Counted from the stretch's first letter, positions 25,225-34,252 are shown. The stretch: 64,000 nt of DNA from Duganella sp. 1411 (GCF_017833525.1 NZ_JAFICD010000001.1:2046001-2110000); one strand, 5' to 3'. Numbers and translations are program-made. Notes: generated from the letters alone by a model not told the origin.

Positions 25225-25962
25225 ATGCAGAAGTTAATCGCGGAGCTGCGCAGGCTATATTTGTCCAACGACCGGCGCTACGACGACGCGGCACTGGAGC
25301 GGCATCTGCGCGGCGAGCACACCATGCGTGTCGATCTGGCCGGCGACGATGGCTTGGCGCGGGCGCTGGTGATCGATTTCCGCCGCCTGCCCGACGACGG
25401 CCACTGGGCCCAATTGTGCGAGACCGCCAACGCGCTGCAAACGGAGCTGGGCCTGCCGGCGCCGGCGGTAAGCGTGTCGGGCGGCGACAGCTACGGCCTG
25501 TGGCTGTCGCTGGAAACGCCGGTTCCGGTGGCGCGGCTGCGACAGCTGAAAGCCTTGCTGCATAAGGCCTACTTCGCGCAGCAGGACATCGACCTGGATA
25601 CCACGTCGGTCGAACTGCCACCGTGCCTGCATCAGGCCAGTGGCCTGTGGGCGGCGTTCATCAATCCGGGCATGGGTGCGTCGTTCGCCGACGATCTGGG
25701 TCTGGAGATGACGCCGCCTGTCGGCGCGCAAACGTCGTTTCTGGAGGGGCTGCGCGGCATCAGCGAAAAGGAGTTGGCGCACGCGCTCGAGGTGCTGGGG
25801 AATTGCCTTGGCGCCGGCGCCGACACGCCGCCGACATTGGCACCGGCGCCGGCGGGAAAGGCGGCGCCGGCGGGCTTGCTGCTGAAGGACGCCACCATCG
25901 AGGACATCGTCCGGCATCTGCATGAACGGAATATCGAACCGACCTTCCGCTTTCTCAAATAA
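25225..25962 (+). CDS. Uncharacterised protein, possibly related to archaeo-eukaryotic primase domains
   Basis: This 245-residue soluble protein starts at ATG 25225 after AAAAAAGGAAG. The order of elements RALVIDFRRLPDDGHW, an alpha helix, then AVSVSGGDSYGLWLSLETPVPVARL and VELPPCLHQASG is reminiscent of the primase-like domain of TOTE-type conflict proteins (acidic strand, then S-G-x-H/W strand with E-x-P-V-P, then a late basic/polar strand). Key acidic pairs and the usual His are not clearly kept, so this could be an inactive relative or chance. The last 35 residues (LLLKDATIEDIVRHLHERNIEPTF) look like a separate small helical element. No partner genes are evident. Confidence 0.35.
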   Translation: MQKLIAELRRLYLSNDRRYDDAALERHLRGEHTMRVDLAGDDGLARALVIDFRRLPDDGHWAQLCETANALQTELGLPAPAVSVSGGDSYGLWLSLETPVPVARLRQLKALLHKAYFAQQDIDLDTTSVELPPCLHQASGLWAAFINPGMGASFADDLGLEMTPPVGAQTSFLEGLRGISEKELAHALEVLGNCLGAGADTPPTLAPAPAGKAAPAGLLLKDATIEDIVRHLHERNIEPTFRFLK

Positions 25963-26010
25963 GAGATCGAACCCGGCGTGCGGTCCCCGACATGCACACC
26001 ACGCCGCTCA

Positions 26011-26040
26011 GGGGTCGTACCCCGCACGGGGAACGACCCC
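26011..26040. repeat. Strong nested hairpin in intergenic DNA
   Basis: GGGGTCGT (26011-26018) pairs with ACGACCCC (26033-26040), and inside it CCCCG pairs with CGGGG. The result is a nearly continuous 13-bp stem with a two-base loop and no T tract. It lies between the gene ending at 25962 and the 3' end of the convergent amidase gene. It is shaped like a REP-type dispersed palindrome or a shared transcription stop. Confidence 0.45.
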
Positions 26041-26062
26041 GCGTGGAGGTGCGGGTCCGAAC

Positions 26063-27670
26063 CTAGCGCACCGCCAGCGACACGCTTGGCGGGAACTGCG
26101 GCGCGCGCCGGTGCAGCGTGGCCTGCTCGTACGAGTAAGCCATGCGGATCAGCGCCGCGTCGCTGAAGGCGGCGCCGACGAACGACAGCCCGACCGGCAA
26201 GCCGTGCACGTACCCGGCCGGCACCGTGATGTGCGGATAGCCGGCCACCGCCGCCGGCGACGAGAAGCTGCCGCTGAAATGGTCGCCGTTGATGAAGTCC
26301 GTCAGCCACGCCGGGCCGCCGGTCGGCGCCACCAGCGCGTCCAGCTGGTGTTCGCGCATCACGCGGTCGATGCCCTCGGCGCGCGCGTAGCGGTGGTTGT
26401 TGGCCAGCGCCTCGCGGTAGGCCGGCGTCTCCAGCCCGCCCTTTTGCTGCGCGCGCTCCAGATACTCCTGGCCGAAATACGGCAGCTCGCGCTGGCGGTG
26501 CTGCTGGTTGAAGGCGATGACGTCGGCCATGTTGGCCACCGACGCGGTGGGCGCGTACTCTTTCAGATACGCGGCCAGGTCGGCCTTGAATTCGTACAGC
26601 AGCACCTCGGTCTCGGTGTCGCCGTACTTGTTGACGTTGGGGACCTCGGTGTCGACCAGCACCGCGCCCTGCGCCCGCAGTTCGGCCAGCGCCTTTTCGA
26701 TGACCGCGTCCAGTTCGTCGTTCTCGCCGAAGAAGTTGCGCGCCACGCCGATGCGCGCGCCTTGCAGCCCGCCCGGGCGCAGCGCCGCCAGGTAGTCGCC
26801 GCCCTTGCCTTCCCCTTCCTGCGTGATCGGATCTTTCGGATCGGCGCCCGTCATCGCCGCCAGCATTAGCGCGGCGTCGGCGACGCTGCGCGCCATCGGG
26901 CCGGCCGTGTCCTGCGAATGGGCGATCGGGATGATGCCGCTGCGGCTGACCAATCCCAGGGTCGGCTTGATGCCCACCAGCCCGCAGATCGACGCCGGCG
27001 AGACGATCGAGCCATCGGTCTCGGTGCCGACGGCCAGCGTGGCCAGGCCGGCGGCGATGGCCGCGCCGGAGCCGGAGCTCGAGCCGCTGCAGTTGCGGTC
27101 GAGCGAATACGGGTTCAATGTCAGCCCGCCACGCGCGCTCCAGCCGCTGACCGAATGGGTCGAGCGCATATTGGCCCACTCGCTCAGATTGGTCTTGCCG
27201 ATGATGACGGCGCCGGCCGCGCGCAGCCGCTCGGCGACGTGGGCGTCGCGCGCGGCGCGCACGTTCGACAGCGCCAGCGAGCCGGCCGTGGTGCTCATGC
27301 GGTCGCCGGTGGCGATGTTGTCCTTCAATAGCACCGGTATGCCGTGCAGCGGTCCGCGCACGCGCTTCAGATGGCGCTCGCGGTCCATCTCGAGCGCGAT
27401 CTTGAGCGCCTCCGGATTGATCTCGATGATGGCGTTGATGCGCGGGCCGGCCTTGTCGATGGTGCGGATGCGCGCCAGATACTGCGACGTCAGCGCGTGC
27501 GAGGTCAGCTTGCCGGCCTCCATCATGCGCTGCTGCTCGCGCACCCCGGCGTCGAGGATGCCGCCGGGGTGCTTGCCGGCGGCGGCCGGCGCGGCCTGGG
27601 CTTGCGCGCCGCTGGCGCCAACGGCGGCGCCGGCCGCGACGCCGATTCGAACGAACTGCCTGCGATCCAT
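26063..27670 (-). CDS. Amidase-signature family hydrolase, Tat-exported
   Basis: This 535-residue protein starts at ATG 27670 with a twin-arginine signal ([19 protein letters not shown]). The amidase signature is complete: Lys in LLKDNIATGDRMSTT, and CSGSSSGSGAAIAAGLATLAVGTETDGS with the cis-Ser and nucleophile Ser. It hydrolyses a C-N amide bond; the substrate cannot be read, but export implies a periplasmic role. The upstream region holds two small inverted repeats, GATGATC/GATCATC at 27696-27713 and CGCAA/TTGCG at 27718-27733, that could be operators. It is not evidently in an operon. Confidence 0.85.
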   Translation of the reverse strand: MDRRQFVRIGVAAGAAVGASGAQAQAAPAAAGKHPGGILDAGVREQQRMMEAGKLTSHALTSQYLARIRTIDKAGPRINAIIEINPEALKIALEMDRERHLKRVRGPLHGIPVLLKDNIATGDRMSTTAGSLALSNVRAARDAHVAERLRAAGAVIIGKTNLSEWANMRSTHSVSGWSARGGLTLNPYSLDRNCSGSSSGSGAAIAAGLATLAVGTETDGSIVSPASICGLVGIKPTLGLVSRSGIIPIAHSQDTAGPMARSVADAALMLAAMTGADPKDPITQEGEGKGGDYLAALRPGGLQGARIGVARNFFGENDELDAVIEKALAELRAQGAVLVDTEVPNVNKYGDTETEVLLYEFKADLAAYLKEYAPTASVANMADVIAFNQQHRQRELPYFGQEYLERAQQKGGLETPAYREALANNHRYARAEGIDRVMREHQLDALVAPTGGPAWLTDFINGDHFSGSFSSPAAVAGYPHITVPAGYVHGLPVGLSFVGAAFSDAALIRMAYSYEQATLHRRAPQFPPSVSLAVR

Positions 27671-27822
27671 ACCGTCCCCGTGAGTGGAAGTCGTGGATGA
27701 TCCGCTGATCATCAATACGCAAAATTTGTTGCGTCGCATTAATATATCAGCGGGTTGACAGCCTGACTACAAAAATTACTTCTATTTCAGCAATTAATTG
27801 CATTTCGCACATTTTAGGGCGT

Positions 27823-27859
27823 AAAAAAAGCACGCCGGCGTGCGCGGGCGTGCTTTTTA
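27823..27859. terminator. Bidirectional rho-independent terminator after efp
   Basis: AAAAAGCACGCC (27825-27836) pairs with GGCGTGCTTTTT (27847-27858). The A run and T run make it work on either strand. It lies 50 bases past the efp stop on the minus strand. Confidence 0.85.
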
Positions 27860-27907
27860 GCCACAAAATCGCCGAAGTTCGGCGCTTCACGACTCAAACG
27901 TCGGTCA

Positions 27908-28483
27908 TTAGTTACGAACGATACGCTTGTATTCGTTGGTGCGGGTGTCGATCTCGATCACGTCGTCCTGGCTTACGAACAGTGGCACTTGCACGGTGTG
28001 ACGCTTCGATTCGATGGCGTTTTCGATCTTGGCTTCCTTCAGGACGTTACCCGAGGTGTTGCCCTTGACCGCAGGCTCCGAGTAGACGATCTGGCGCGCG
28101 ATGGTGGTCGGCAGTTCGACCGAGATCGCCTTGCCGTCGTAGAACACGGCTTCGCATTCCATGCCGTCTTTCAGGTAGTTCAGCGCGTCGCCCAGGTTCT
28201 CTTCTTCGATTTCGTATTGCTCGTAGTCGGCGTCCATGAAGACGTACAGCGGATCGGCGAAGTACGAGTAGGTCACCGGCTTTTTGTCCAGTACGACCAC
28301 GTCGAACTTGTCGTCGCCGCGGAAGACGTTTTCCAGCGGGCTGTTGGTCAGAAGATTCTTCATCTTCCATTTGTACGTGAAGCCCGTGCGGCTCGAACCG
28401 TTGACATCGGAGCGCAGCACGATGAATGGCTTGCCTTCGACCATGATGATATTGCCAACACGAATTTCTTTTGCAGGTTTCAT
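27908..28483 (-). CDS. efp: Translation elongation factor P
   Basis: This 191-residue protein has the three EF-P barrels. It binds stalled ribosomes and helps form bonds at consecutive prolines. The tip of domain I reads [13 protein letters not shown] with Arg at residue 32, the residue that EarP rhamnosylates in this branch instead of the modified Lys of enterobacteria. The earP gene lies upstream on the same strand, so modifier and target are encoded together. A strong terminator follows. Proline-rich products such as precursor peptide 1 would be expected clients, by inference. Confidence 0.97.
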   Translation of the reverse strand: MKPAKEIRVGNIIMVEGKPFIVLRSDVNGSSRTGFTYKWKMKNLLTNSPLENVFRGDDKFDVVVLDKKPVTYSYFADPLYVFMDADYEQYEIEEENLGDALNYLKDGMECEAVFYDGKAISVELPTTIARQIVYSEPAVKGNTSGNVLKEAKIENAIESKRHTVQVPLFVSQDDVIEIDTRTNEYKRIVRN

Positions 28484-28615
28484 AGGGAGTGTACGTAAAA
28501 AGTAGGTTGCGTAAAAATCATCTGTCGCCAGGCCAAAAGCCGTCAGCTCACGGTTGATCCGGTAAAAATGTTCTAGAGATTAACCCGGCATTATACCCTG
28601 CTTTTTCGGCGCCGC

Positions 28616-29767
28616 CTATCTCAAGCTGGCGGCAAAGCGCACCAGGTTGGACGCCAGATCGCCGTTGGCCAACATCTGTTGCCGCCATTGCTCGGCGCGC
28701 GCGGCCATTTGCGACATCTCCGCGCGGAAGGCGCGCCACCGGGCCGGCCAATCGCCCTGCCCGTCCGCCGGCGCGGCGTCGTTCCAGGCCAGCGACACCT
28801 GCTCCAGCGCCGGCAGCGCGCCGGCGTAGCGTTGCAGGAAGGCGCGCAACTTCTTGTGATGCAGGTTTTCGTCCTGCGGATAAATGTGCCAGACAAACGG
28901 CTTGCCGGCCCACTGGGCGCGCACGAAGGAATCCTCGCCGCGCACGAAGTTGAGGTCGCAGGCCCACAGCAGCTTGTCGTAGTCGGGCTGGGGCACGAAC
29001 GGCAGCACGCGCACCGTCAGCGCGCCGCGCGTGGCCGCCGCGCCGGCCGTCGGCGGGACGCCGAGGAACGCTTGCACCGCGTCCGCGGCGACGCCCTCGG
29101 GCACCAGGCAAACCAGCGCCTCGCCGCCCTGCCGCCAGCTGTCGAACAGCGCCGCCACCGGGGCGTGCGGGTAGCAGAACAGCGAGACCCTGGTCGCGGC
29201 CAGTTCCGCCTCCGCCACGCCGAGGCCGGCCAGGAAGGCCGTCATCGCCGCCGGGTCCGACTGGAACGCCAGCCGCTCGGCTTCCAGCGCCGCCTCGCGC
29301 GGCAGGCCGCCGGTTTTGTCGGTAAAGCCAGGGAAGAAGAAATGCTTGGTCAGCGGCAGGCGCGGATGCGGCGACGTCAGCCGATGGCAGCCCTCGACCC
29401 ACTCCTCCGCCGTCAAGCCCTCCAGGTTGAACCACACCGGGCGCGTCGCGCACTCGGCCATCGCGGCGATGTAGCCGGGCGGGATGTCGCAGGCGAAGAA
29501 CTCGATGACGATGTCGGCCACGTCGGCGGCGGTGTAGACGCCGTCCTGGCCGCGCCAGTGGCGCACGGTGACGCCGTCGATCAGTTGGGTATCGGCGTCG
29601 GGGGCCACCTGCGGGCACAGGCGCCGAAAGCTGACCAGGTCGTCCACCCACAGCCGCACGTCGAGTCCGTGCTCGCGCCGCAGCTGGCGGGCCAGGCGCC
29701 AGCAGATGCCGATGTCGCCATAGTTGTCGACAACACGGCAAAAGAGATCGAGGCTGCGCAAAGTCAT
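28616..29767 (-). CDS. earP: EF-P arginine rhamnosyltransferase EarP
   Basis: This 383-residue inverting GT-B enzyme (GT104) transfers rhamnose from dTDP-rhamnose to Arg32 of EF-P. The N-terminus SLDLFCRVVDNYGDIGICWRLARQL contains the conserved Asp near residue 13-17, and the C-terminal half has CDLNFVRGEDSFVRAQWAGKPFVWHIYPQ (in two pieces here: FVRGEDSFVRAQ and WHIYPQ), the donor-binding R-G-E-D-S region. Length and sequence are typical. It lies 132 bases upstream of efp on the same strand. Confidence 0.95.
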   Translation of the reverse strand: MTLRSLDLFCRVVDNYGDIGICWRLARQLRREHGLDVRLWVDDLVSFRRLCPQVAPDADTQLIDGVTVRHWRGQDGVYTAADVADIVIEFFACDIPPGYIAAMAECATRPVWFNLEGLTAEEWVEGCHRLTSPHPRLPLTKHFFFPGFTDKTGGLPREAALEAERLAFQSDPAAMTAFLAGLGVAEAELAATRVSLFCYPHAPVAALFDSWRQGGEALVCLVPEGVAADAVQAFLGVPPTAGAAATRGALTVRVLPFVPQPDYDKLLWACDLNFVRGEDSFVRAQWAGKPFVWHIYPQDENLHHKKLRAFLQRYAGALPALEQVSLAWNDAAPADGQGDWPARWRAFRAEMSQMAARAEQWRQQMLANGDLASNLVRFAASLR

Positions 29768-29988
29768 GGTGGGAGCGGTTTGAAAATGAGGCTGGATGAT
29801 ACCTGATTACCGCGCGGCGGGAACCAAGAATACCAAAACTTCCCTCGCCGCCGCCAGTCCAAATAACTCCAGCGCCTGCCGCCGTATAACAACCCCGCAG
29901 CGCCGACGCCGCTCGAATAACGAGGCCGCGCTGGAACATATATCCATAAGCGAACACCTACAACACGAATCAATAACAAGGAGATGTC

Positions 29989-31158
29989 ATGAACGAGTTT
30001 CAACAATATTACGGACAACAAATGATGCCGCAACAAATGGGGCCGATGGGTCAGATGGGACCGATGGGCTCTATGGGCCAAATGGGGCCGATGGGACAGA
30101 TGGGTTCGATGGGGCCGATGGGTTCGATGGGCGGCCTGGCGCCGATGGGCTTCCTCGGGGGCATGTTCGGCGCGCCGCTGGGCGGACTGATCGGACGCGG
30201 CATCGGCGGCCTGTTCGGCAACGCGAAACTGGGCGGCCAGATCGGCCAGATGGCCGGCGGCATCGGCGGCTCCTTCCTGCCGATGGGCGCGGACCCGCTC
30301 AGCGCCGCCTACGCGCAACAGGCGCAGCAACAACAGTTGCAGCAACAGTTGCAGCTGCAACAACTGCAACAGCAACAAATGCAGGGCGACCTGTCGCCAC
30401 AGGGCTGGTTCGGCAACCTGGTTAAGCAGGTGGCGCGTCCGCTGGGCGGCGCCATTGGCGGCGCGTTCGGCCACGCCGGCTTGGGCGGCACCATCGGCGG
30501 CATCGCCGGACAACTGGGCGGCATGCTGCCGTTCGGCGCCGACCCCGTGTCGCAAGCCTACGCGCAGCAAGCCCAACAAGAGGCGCAGCTGCAGCAACTG
30601 CAGCTGCAAAGCATCATGCAAGGCATGGGGCCGAACTTCAGCTCGACTCCCGGTTCCGGCTGGCTGGGCAACCTGCTGCGCAACCGCCCGTGGAGCAGCT
30701 ACTACTCGCCGACCATAGGCAACACCGGCATCATGGGCCCGCGCATCGGCAGCCAGCCGATCGGGCAAAGCCCCAACCTGCTGCCCTTCGGCGCCGACCC
30801 GGTGGCGCAAGCCTACGCCCAGCAGGAGGCGCAGATGCAGCAATTGCAGCAATTGCAGCAGTTGCAGCAGATGCAGCAGTTGCAAGACCCGCAGGGACTG
30901 GCGCCGCAGGGTTGGTTCGGCAACCTGGTCAAGCACGTCGCCCAACCGCTGGGCGGCGCCATTGGCGGGGCGTTCGGCAACGCCGGGCTGGGTAACACCA
31001 TCGGCGGCATCGCCGGCCAGCTCGGCGGCATGCTGCCGTTCGGCGCCGATCCGATGATGGCCGCGTATGCGCAGCAGGCGGCGCAGCAGGCACAACTGGC
31101 CCAGCTGGCCCAGGCCGGCAACGGCGCCATGTACGGCGGCCAGCAAACCATGCACTGA
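29989..31158 (+). CDS. Gln/Gly/Met-rich repeat protein, partner of the following protease unit
   Basis: The protein has 389 residues and starts at ATG 29989 after AACAAGGAGATGTC. The N-terminus is a run of GPMGQMGPMGSMG-type triplets (about 18-55). Then come about 55-residue units beginning GWFGNLVKQVARPLGGAIGG, passing through TIGGIAGQLGGMLPFGADP and ending in AYAQQAQQ; clear copies start at residues 139 and 308, and more degenerate ones near 58 and 215. Gln-rich spacers (LQQLQQQ) separate them. There is no signal peptide or Cys. The Gly-zipper-like segments could insert in membranes or form fibres. It is probably expressed with the next two genes; spacing to the next is 88 bases. I know no family. 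Confidence 0.75.
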   Translation: MNEFQQYYGQQMMPQQMGPMGQMGPMGSMGQMGPMGQMGSMGPMGSMGGLAPMGFLGGMFGAPLGGLIGRGIGGLFGNAKLGGQIGQMAGGIGGSFLPMGADPLSAAYAQQAQQQQLQQQLQLQQLQQQQMQGDLSPQGWFGNLVKQVARPLGGAIGGAFGHAGLGGTIGGIAGQLGGMLPFGADPVSQAYAQQAQQEAQLQQLQLQSIMQGMGPNFSSTPGSGWLGNLLRNRPWSSYYSPTIGNTGIMGPRIGSQPIGQSPNLLPFGADPVAQAYAQQEAQMQQLQQLQQLQQMQQLQDPQGLAPQGWFGNLVKHVAQPLGGAIGGAFGNAGLGNTIGGIAGQLGGMLPFGADPMMAAYAQQAAQQAQLAQLAQAGNGAMYGGQQTMH

Positions 31159-31246
31159 CGCCGACCGGCCAAGGCGACGGCGCCGGACGCCGTCTTTGCC
31201 CTCCGCCGGCCCCGGCCGCGGAGGGCCCCGCTTTAAGGAGAAACCC

Positions 31247-31537
31247 ATGAGCCAAGCGCCCACAGCGCAGGGCAAGGCCAGGTATTTGGTCCACGCCGCC
31301 GACGGCACGCCGCTGACGGACTTTCTGGCGCTGGCCGAGACCGATCCCGAGATCACCGTGGTCGATCTGATCGGCCCGCGCGGACAGGCGCATACGGCCA
31401 TCTTGGAAATCAGCGCCGAGACCGCGAACCGGCTGGCGCGGCAATTCCGCGATACCAGCCCGCTTCCCCATCAATTGACGATAGAGCCGGACCGCCCGCT
31501 GTCGATGTTCGACAACGGCGCGGCGGGCCCGATTTGA
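31247..31537 (+). CDS. Small protein resembling the propeptide region of the downstream subtilisin-like protease
   Basis: The 96-residue protein starts at ATG 31247, six bases after AAGGAG. From ARYLVHAADG through EITVVDLIGPRG to LTIEPDRPLSMF it can be aligned by eye with residues about 115-207 of the next protein (KQYVVAPRQ, IEVVDTVGPKS, LLVEHDQHLSLM): same order of strands, same VVD-x-x-GP motif, same end. Subtilisin propeptides of the I9 type fold the protease and inhibit it. I infer a stand-alone inhibitor or chaperone in trans. The protease gene starts 11 bases after this stop. Confidence 0.65.
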   Translation: MSQAPTAQGKARYLVHAADGTPLTDFLALAETDPEITVVDLIGPRGQAHTAILEISAETANRLARQFRDTSPLPHQLTIEPDRPLSMFDNGAAGPI

Positions 31538-31548
31538 AAGGAATCCCC

Positions 31549-33645
31549 ATGCCCAAAAATCCCAACGGCGGCGCACCGATGCCGCCGGAATCCACATCAA
31601 GCGGCGGTGAACCGACCGCCGCCGCGTCCGGTGCTGAAGGGCGCGGCGGCCGTGGCGCCGCCACCGGCGGCCCGGCCGCCGGTGGCGGCGCGGCAGGCGG
31701 CGCGGCGGGCGGCGCCACGTCGGCGGCCGGCAGCTCCGGCGGCGTTGGCGACGACGCCGCCGGAGCTGCCGTAGCCGCCGCCCCGACGTCCACCGCATCC
31801 GGCGCTTCCGGCCCCACCCGCTCCGCCGACGGCAACGCGGCGCGGGCGGCCGACAGCCGTGCCGACAACCTCGGCCGCGCGGTCGGCTCGCGTAAAAAAC
31901 AATACGTGGTCGCGCCGCGCCAGGTGCCGGAGGGCCTGCAAACGCTGGGCTTCCAGCCGCTGCAGTTCTCGGCGCTGGAGCAGGCGCTGCGCAACAGCGC
32001 CGACATCGAGGTGGTCGACACGGTCGGCCCCAAGTCGGTGCTGGGCGCGCTGGCCGATGGCATGGGCGGCAGCCAGGGTGTGCTGGTGGCGCGCATGACA
32101 GAACAGAAAGCGGCGCTGCTGCACCAGCAGGGCCAGGGACGACTGCTGGTCGAGCATGACCAGCACCTGTCGCTGATGGAGCCGGCGCTGCGCCAGCCGC
32201 AAATGGTCACCGGCGTCATGGCCGGCGGCGGCCCGGTCGTCAACGCCGTCATCAGCGTGATCGGCAAGGACGGCGCGCCGCAGGCCGACGCCGAGGTGTC
32301 GCTGTTCGGCGGCCTGATGCCGGCCAGCGGCAAGACCGACGCCAACGGCCAGTGCACCTTGTCGCTGTTCGGCGAAACGCCGGAGTCGGTCACCGGCCTG
32401 TACGTCAAGCCCAAGGCCGACCACTGGAGCTTCTACCAGCGCGATCCGGACATCAGCACCGACCAGGCCAACGTGGTGGCGCTGCGCGCGCTGTCGGACT
32501 GGCCGGCGCTGGCGGGCTTTCCGCGCCAGCGCGCGCTCGGCTGGGGGCAGAAGGCGATGCGGCTCGACCAGTTGCCCGGCAACTATCGCGGCCAAGGCGT
32601 CAAGATCGCCATCATCGATTCCGGCGCGGCCACCACGCATGACAATCTGCACGGCATCAAGGCCGGCTTCGACGTGATCAACAAAAAGACCAACCCCAAC
32701 GGCTGGGACCAGGACACGATGGGCCATGGCACCCATTGCGCCGGCGTCATCGCGGCGGCCGACATCGCCTCCGGCATCCGCGGCTTCGCGCCCGACGCCG
32801 AGGTCCACGCCTGCAAGCTGTTCCCGGGCGGCCAGGTCAGCCAGCTGATCGACGCGCTCGAGTACTGCATCGACAAGCAGATCGACGTCGTCAACCTGAG
32901 CCTGGGCGGCGCCGAGGTGTCCGAGGCGCTGGAGCAGCAGATCGTGCGCGCCAAGCGGGCCGGCATCGCTTGCATCGTGGCGGCCGGCAACTCGGGCGGC
33001 CCGGTGCAATACCCGGCGTCGTCGCCGAACGTGCTGGCGGTGGCCGCGATCGGCAAGCTCGACGAATTCCCTGCCGACAGCTACCACGCGCAGACGCTCG
33101 ACGCCAACGTCGACGCCTACGGCTACTTCACCGCCAAGTTCAGCTGCTTCGGGCCGCAGGTGGGCGTGTGCGGACCGGGCGTGGCCATCACCTCCTGTGT
33201 GCCGCCGAATAATTTCGCCGCGTGGGACGGCACCTCGATGGCGACGCCGCACATCACCGGCCTGGCGGCGCTGACCCTGGCGCACCACCCGGACTTCCAA
33301 ACGCCGCAGTACAAGGCGCGCGGCGCCGAGCGCGTCGAACGGCTGTTCCAGATCCTGCGCGCCAGCGCGCGCCGCGTCAGCCTGGGCGACCAGAGCCGCA
33401 TCGGTTTCGGTTTGCCCGACGCGCTGGTGGCGGTCGGCCTGCAAACACTGTCGGGGCAAACCGCGCAGCCGGCGATGGCGCCGCAAAACGTGATGGGAGG
33501 CATGATGTCGCCATTGATGGCCGGGCCGGGCATGGAGCCGTTCGGGCTGGAGCTGGCGCGCGCGCCGTGGGCCATGCCGCGCACGCCGCCGTGGTATCAA
33601 ATGACGCCGGCGATGCCGCCGCCGTATCCGACGTTCCAGTGGTGA
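31549..33645 (+). CDS. Subtilisin-like (S8) serine protease with N-terminal propeptide-like and inserted beta domain
   Basis: The protein has 698 residues from ATG 31549. Residues 1-110 are Gly/Ala low complexity, about 115-207 a propeptide-like domain, and about 220-290 a carboxypeptidase-regulatory-like beta domain (NAVISVIGKDGAPQADAEVS). The S8 catalytic domain has Asp357 (IAIIDSGA), His393 (MGHGTHCAGV) and Ser563 (DGTSMATPH), with Asn in the oxyanion region AAGNSGGP. The last 60 residues are Met/Pro-rich, like the first protein of this unit. No classical signal peptide is seen, so action in the cytosol or unconventional export is open. It is preceded by a stand-alone propeptide-like gene and a repeat protein. 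Confidence 0.88.
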   Translation: MPKNPNGGAPMPPESTSSGGEPTAAASGAEGRGGRGAATGGPAAGGGAAGGAAGGATSAAGSSGGVGDDAAGAAVAAAPTSTASGASGPTRSADGNAARAADSRADNLGRAVGSRKKQYVVAPRQVPEGLQTLGFQPLQFSALEQALRNSADIEVVDTVGPKSVLGALADGMGGSQGVLVARMTEQKAALLHQQGQGRLLVEHDQHLSLMEPALRQPQMVTGVMAGGGPVVNAVISVIGKDGAPQADAEVSLFGGLMPASGKTDANGQCTLSLFGETPESVTGLYVKPKADHWSFYQRDPDISTDQANVVALRALSDWPALAGFPRQRALGWGQKAMRLDQLPGNYRGQGVKIAIIDSGAATTHDNLHGIKAGFDVINKKTNPNGWDQDTMGHGTHCAGVIAAADIASGIRGFAPDAEVHACKLFPGGQVSQLIDALEYCIDKQIDVVNLSLGGAEVSEALEQQIVRAKRAGIACIVAAGNSGGPVQYPASSPNVLAVAAIGKLDEFPADSYHAQTLDANVDAYGYFTAKFSCFGPQVGVCGPGVAITSCVPPNNFAAWDGTSMATPHITGLAALTLAHHPDFQTPQYKARGAERVERLFQILRASARRVSLGDQSRIGFGLPDALVAVGLQTLSGQTAQPAMAPQNVMGGMMSPLMAGPGMEPFGLELARAPWAMPRTPPWYQMTPAMPPPYPTFQW

Positions 33646-33658
33646 CCGGCGCCGCAAT

Positions 33659-33686
33659 GCAAAAAGCCGCAAAGGCGGCTTTTTGC
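33659..33686. terminator. Bidirectional terminator between protease gene and tRNA array
   Basis: GCAAAAAGCCGC (33659-33670) is the exact reverse complement of GCGGCTTTTTGC (33675-33686), with a four-base loop. It can stop both the plus-strand protease transcript and the minus-strand tRNA transcript. Confidence 0.85.
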
Positions 33687-33700
33687 GTTTGCTACTTATC

Positions 33701-33776
33701 TGGCGTCCCCAGGGGGATTCGAACCCCCGTACTCACCGTGAAAGGGTGATGTCCTAGGCCTCTAGACGATGGGGAC
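33701..33776 (-). tRNA. tRNA-Glu (UUC), last of the array
   Basis: The reverse complement begins GTCCCCATCGTCTAGAGGCC, has anticodon loop CTTTCAC (anticodon UUC), T arm GGGGGTTCGAATCCCCC and an encoded CCA. It measures 76 bases. It is identical to the other four Glu copies in the array, each beginning 62-330 bases from its neighbour. Confidence 0.97.
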
Positions 33777-33828
33777 AGAAAGCTGTCCGTGTTACCGACC
33801 TGAATTACTGCTGAAACTGGAAAGATCC

Positions 33829-33904
33829 TGGCGTCCCCAGGGGGATTCGAACCCCCGTACTCACCGTGAAAGGGTGATGTCCTAGGCCTCTAGACGATGG
33901 GGAC
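33829..33904 (-). tRNA. tRNA-Glu (UUC), copy 2
   Basis: Same 76-base sequence as the copy at 33701-33776, with encoded CCA. It is separated from that copy by 52 bases of spacer without other features. Confidence 0.97.
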
Positions 33905-34033
33905 TTTTCCAAGGCGCGAATCATAGCAGTCAAATTCGCCGGATGCAATAGCAAACCCTTGTTTTTGCTCGTTTTTCCCGCAAGCTTGGCAGCCCGGCAA
34001 CAGCCGCGTCCGGCGCGGCGAACGGCGGCGCAA

Positions 34034-34060
34034 AAACAAAAAAGCCGCACAGGGCGGCTT
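34034..34060 (-). terminator. Minus-strand terminator inside the tRNA array
   Basis: Read on the minus strand, AAGCCGC and GCGGCTT (stem 34042-34060) are followed by TTTTTTGTTTTTG. It lies between Glu copies 3 and 2, so part of the transcript may stop before the last two tRNAs. Confidence 0.6.
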
Positions 34061-34078
34061 GATGATCGAATCGAATGC

Positions 34079-34154
34079 TGGCGTCCCCAGGGGGATTCGA
34101 ACCCCCGTACTCACCGTGAAAGGGTGATGTCCTAGGCCTCTAGACGATGGGGAC
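34079..34154 (-). tRNA. tRNA-Glu (UUC), copy 3
   Basis: Same 76-base sequence and anticodon loop as the other Glu copies, with encoded CCA. tRNA-Ala lies 22 bases upstream on the same strand. Confidence 0.97.
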
Positions 34155-34176
34155 ATGTCGGTGCTCTCTGCGCTAA

Positions 34177-34252
<76 letters not shown>

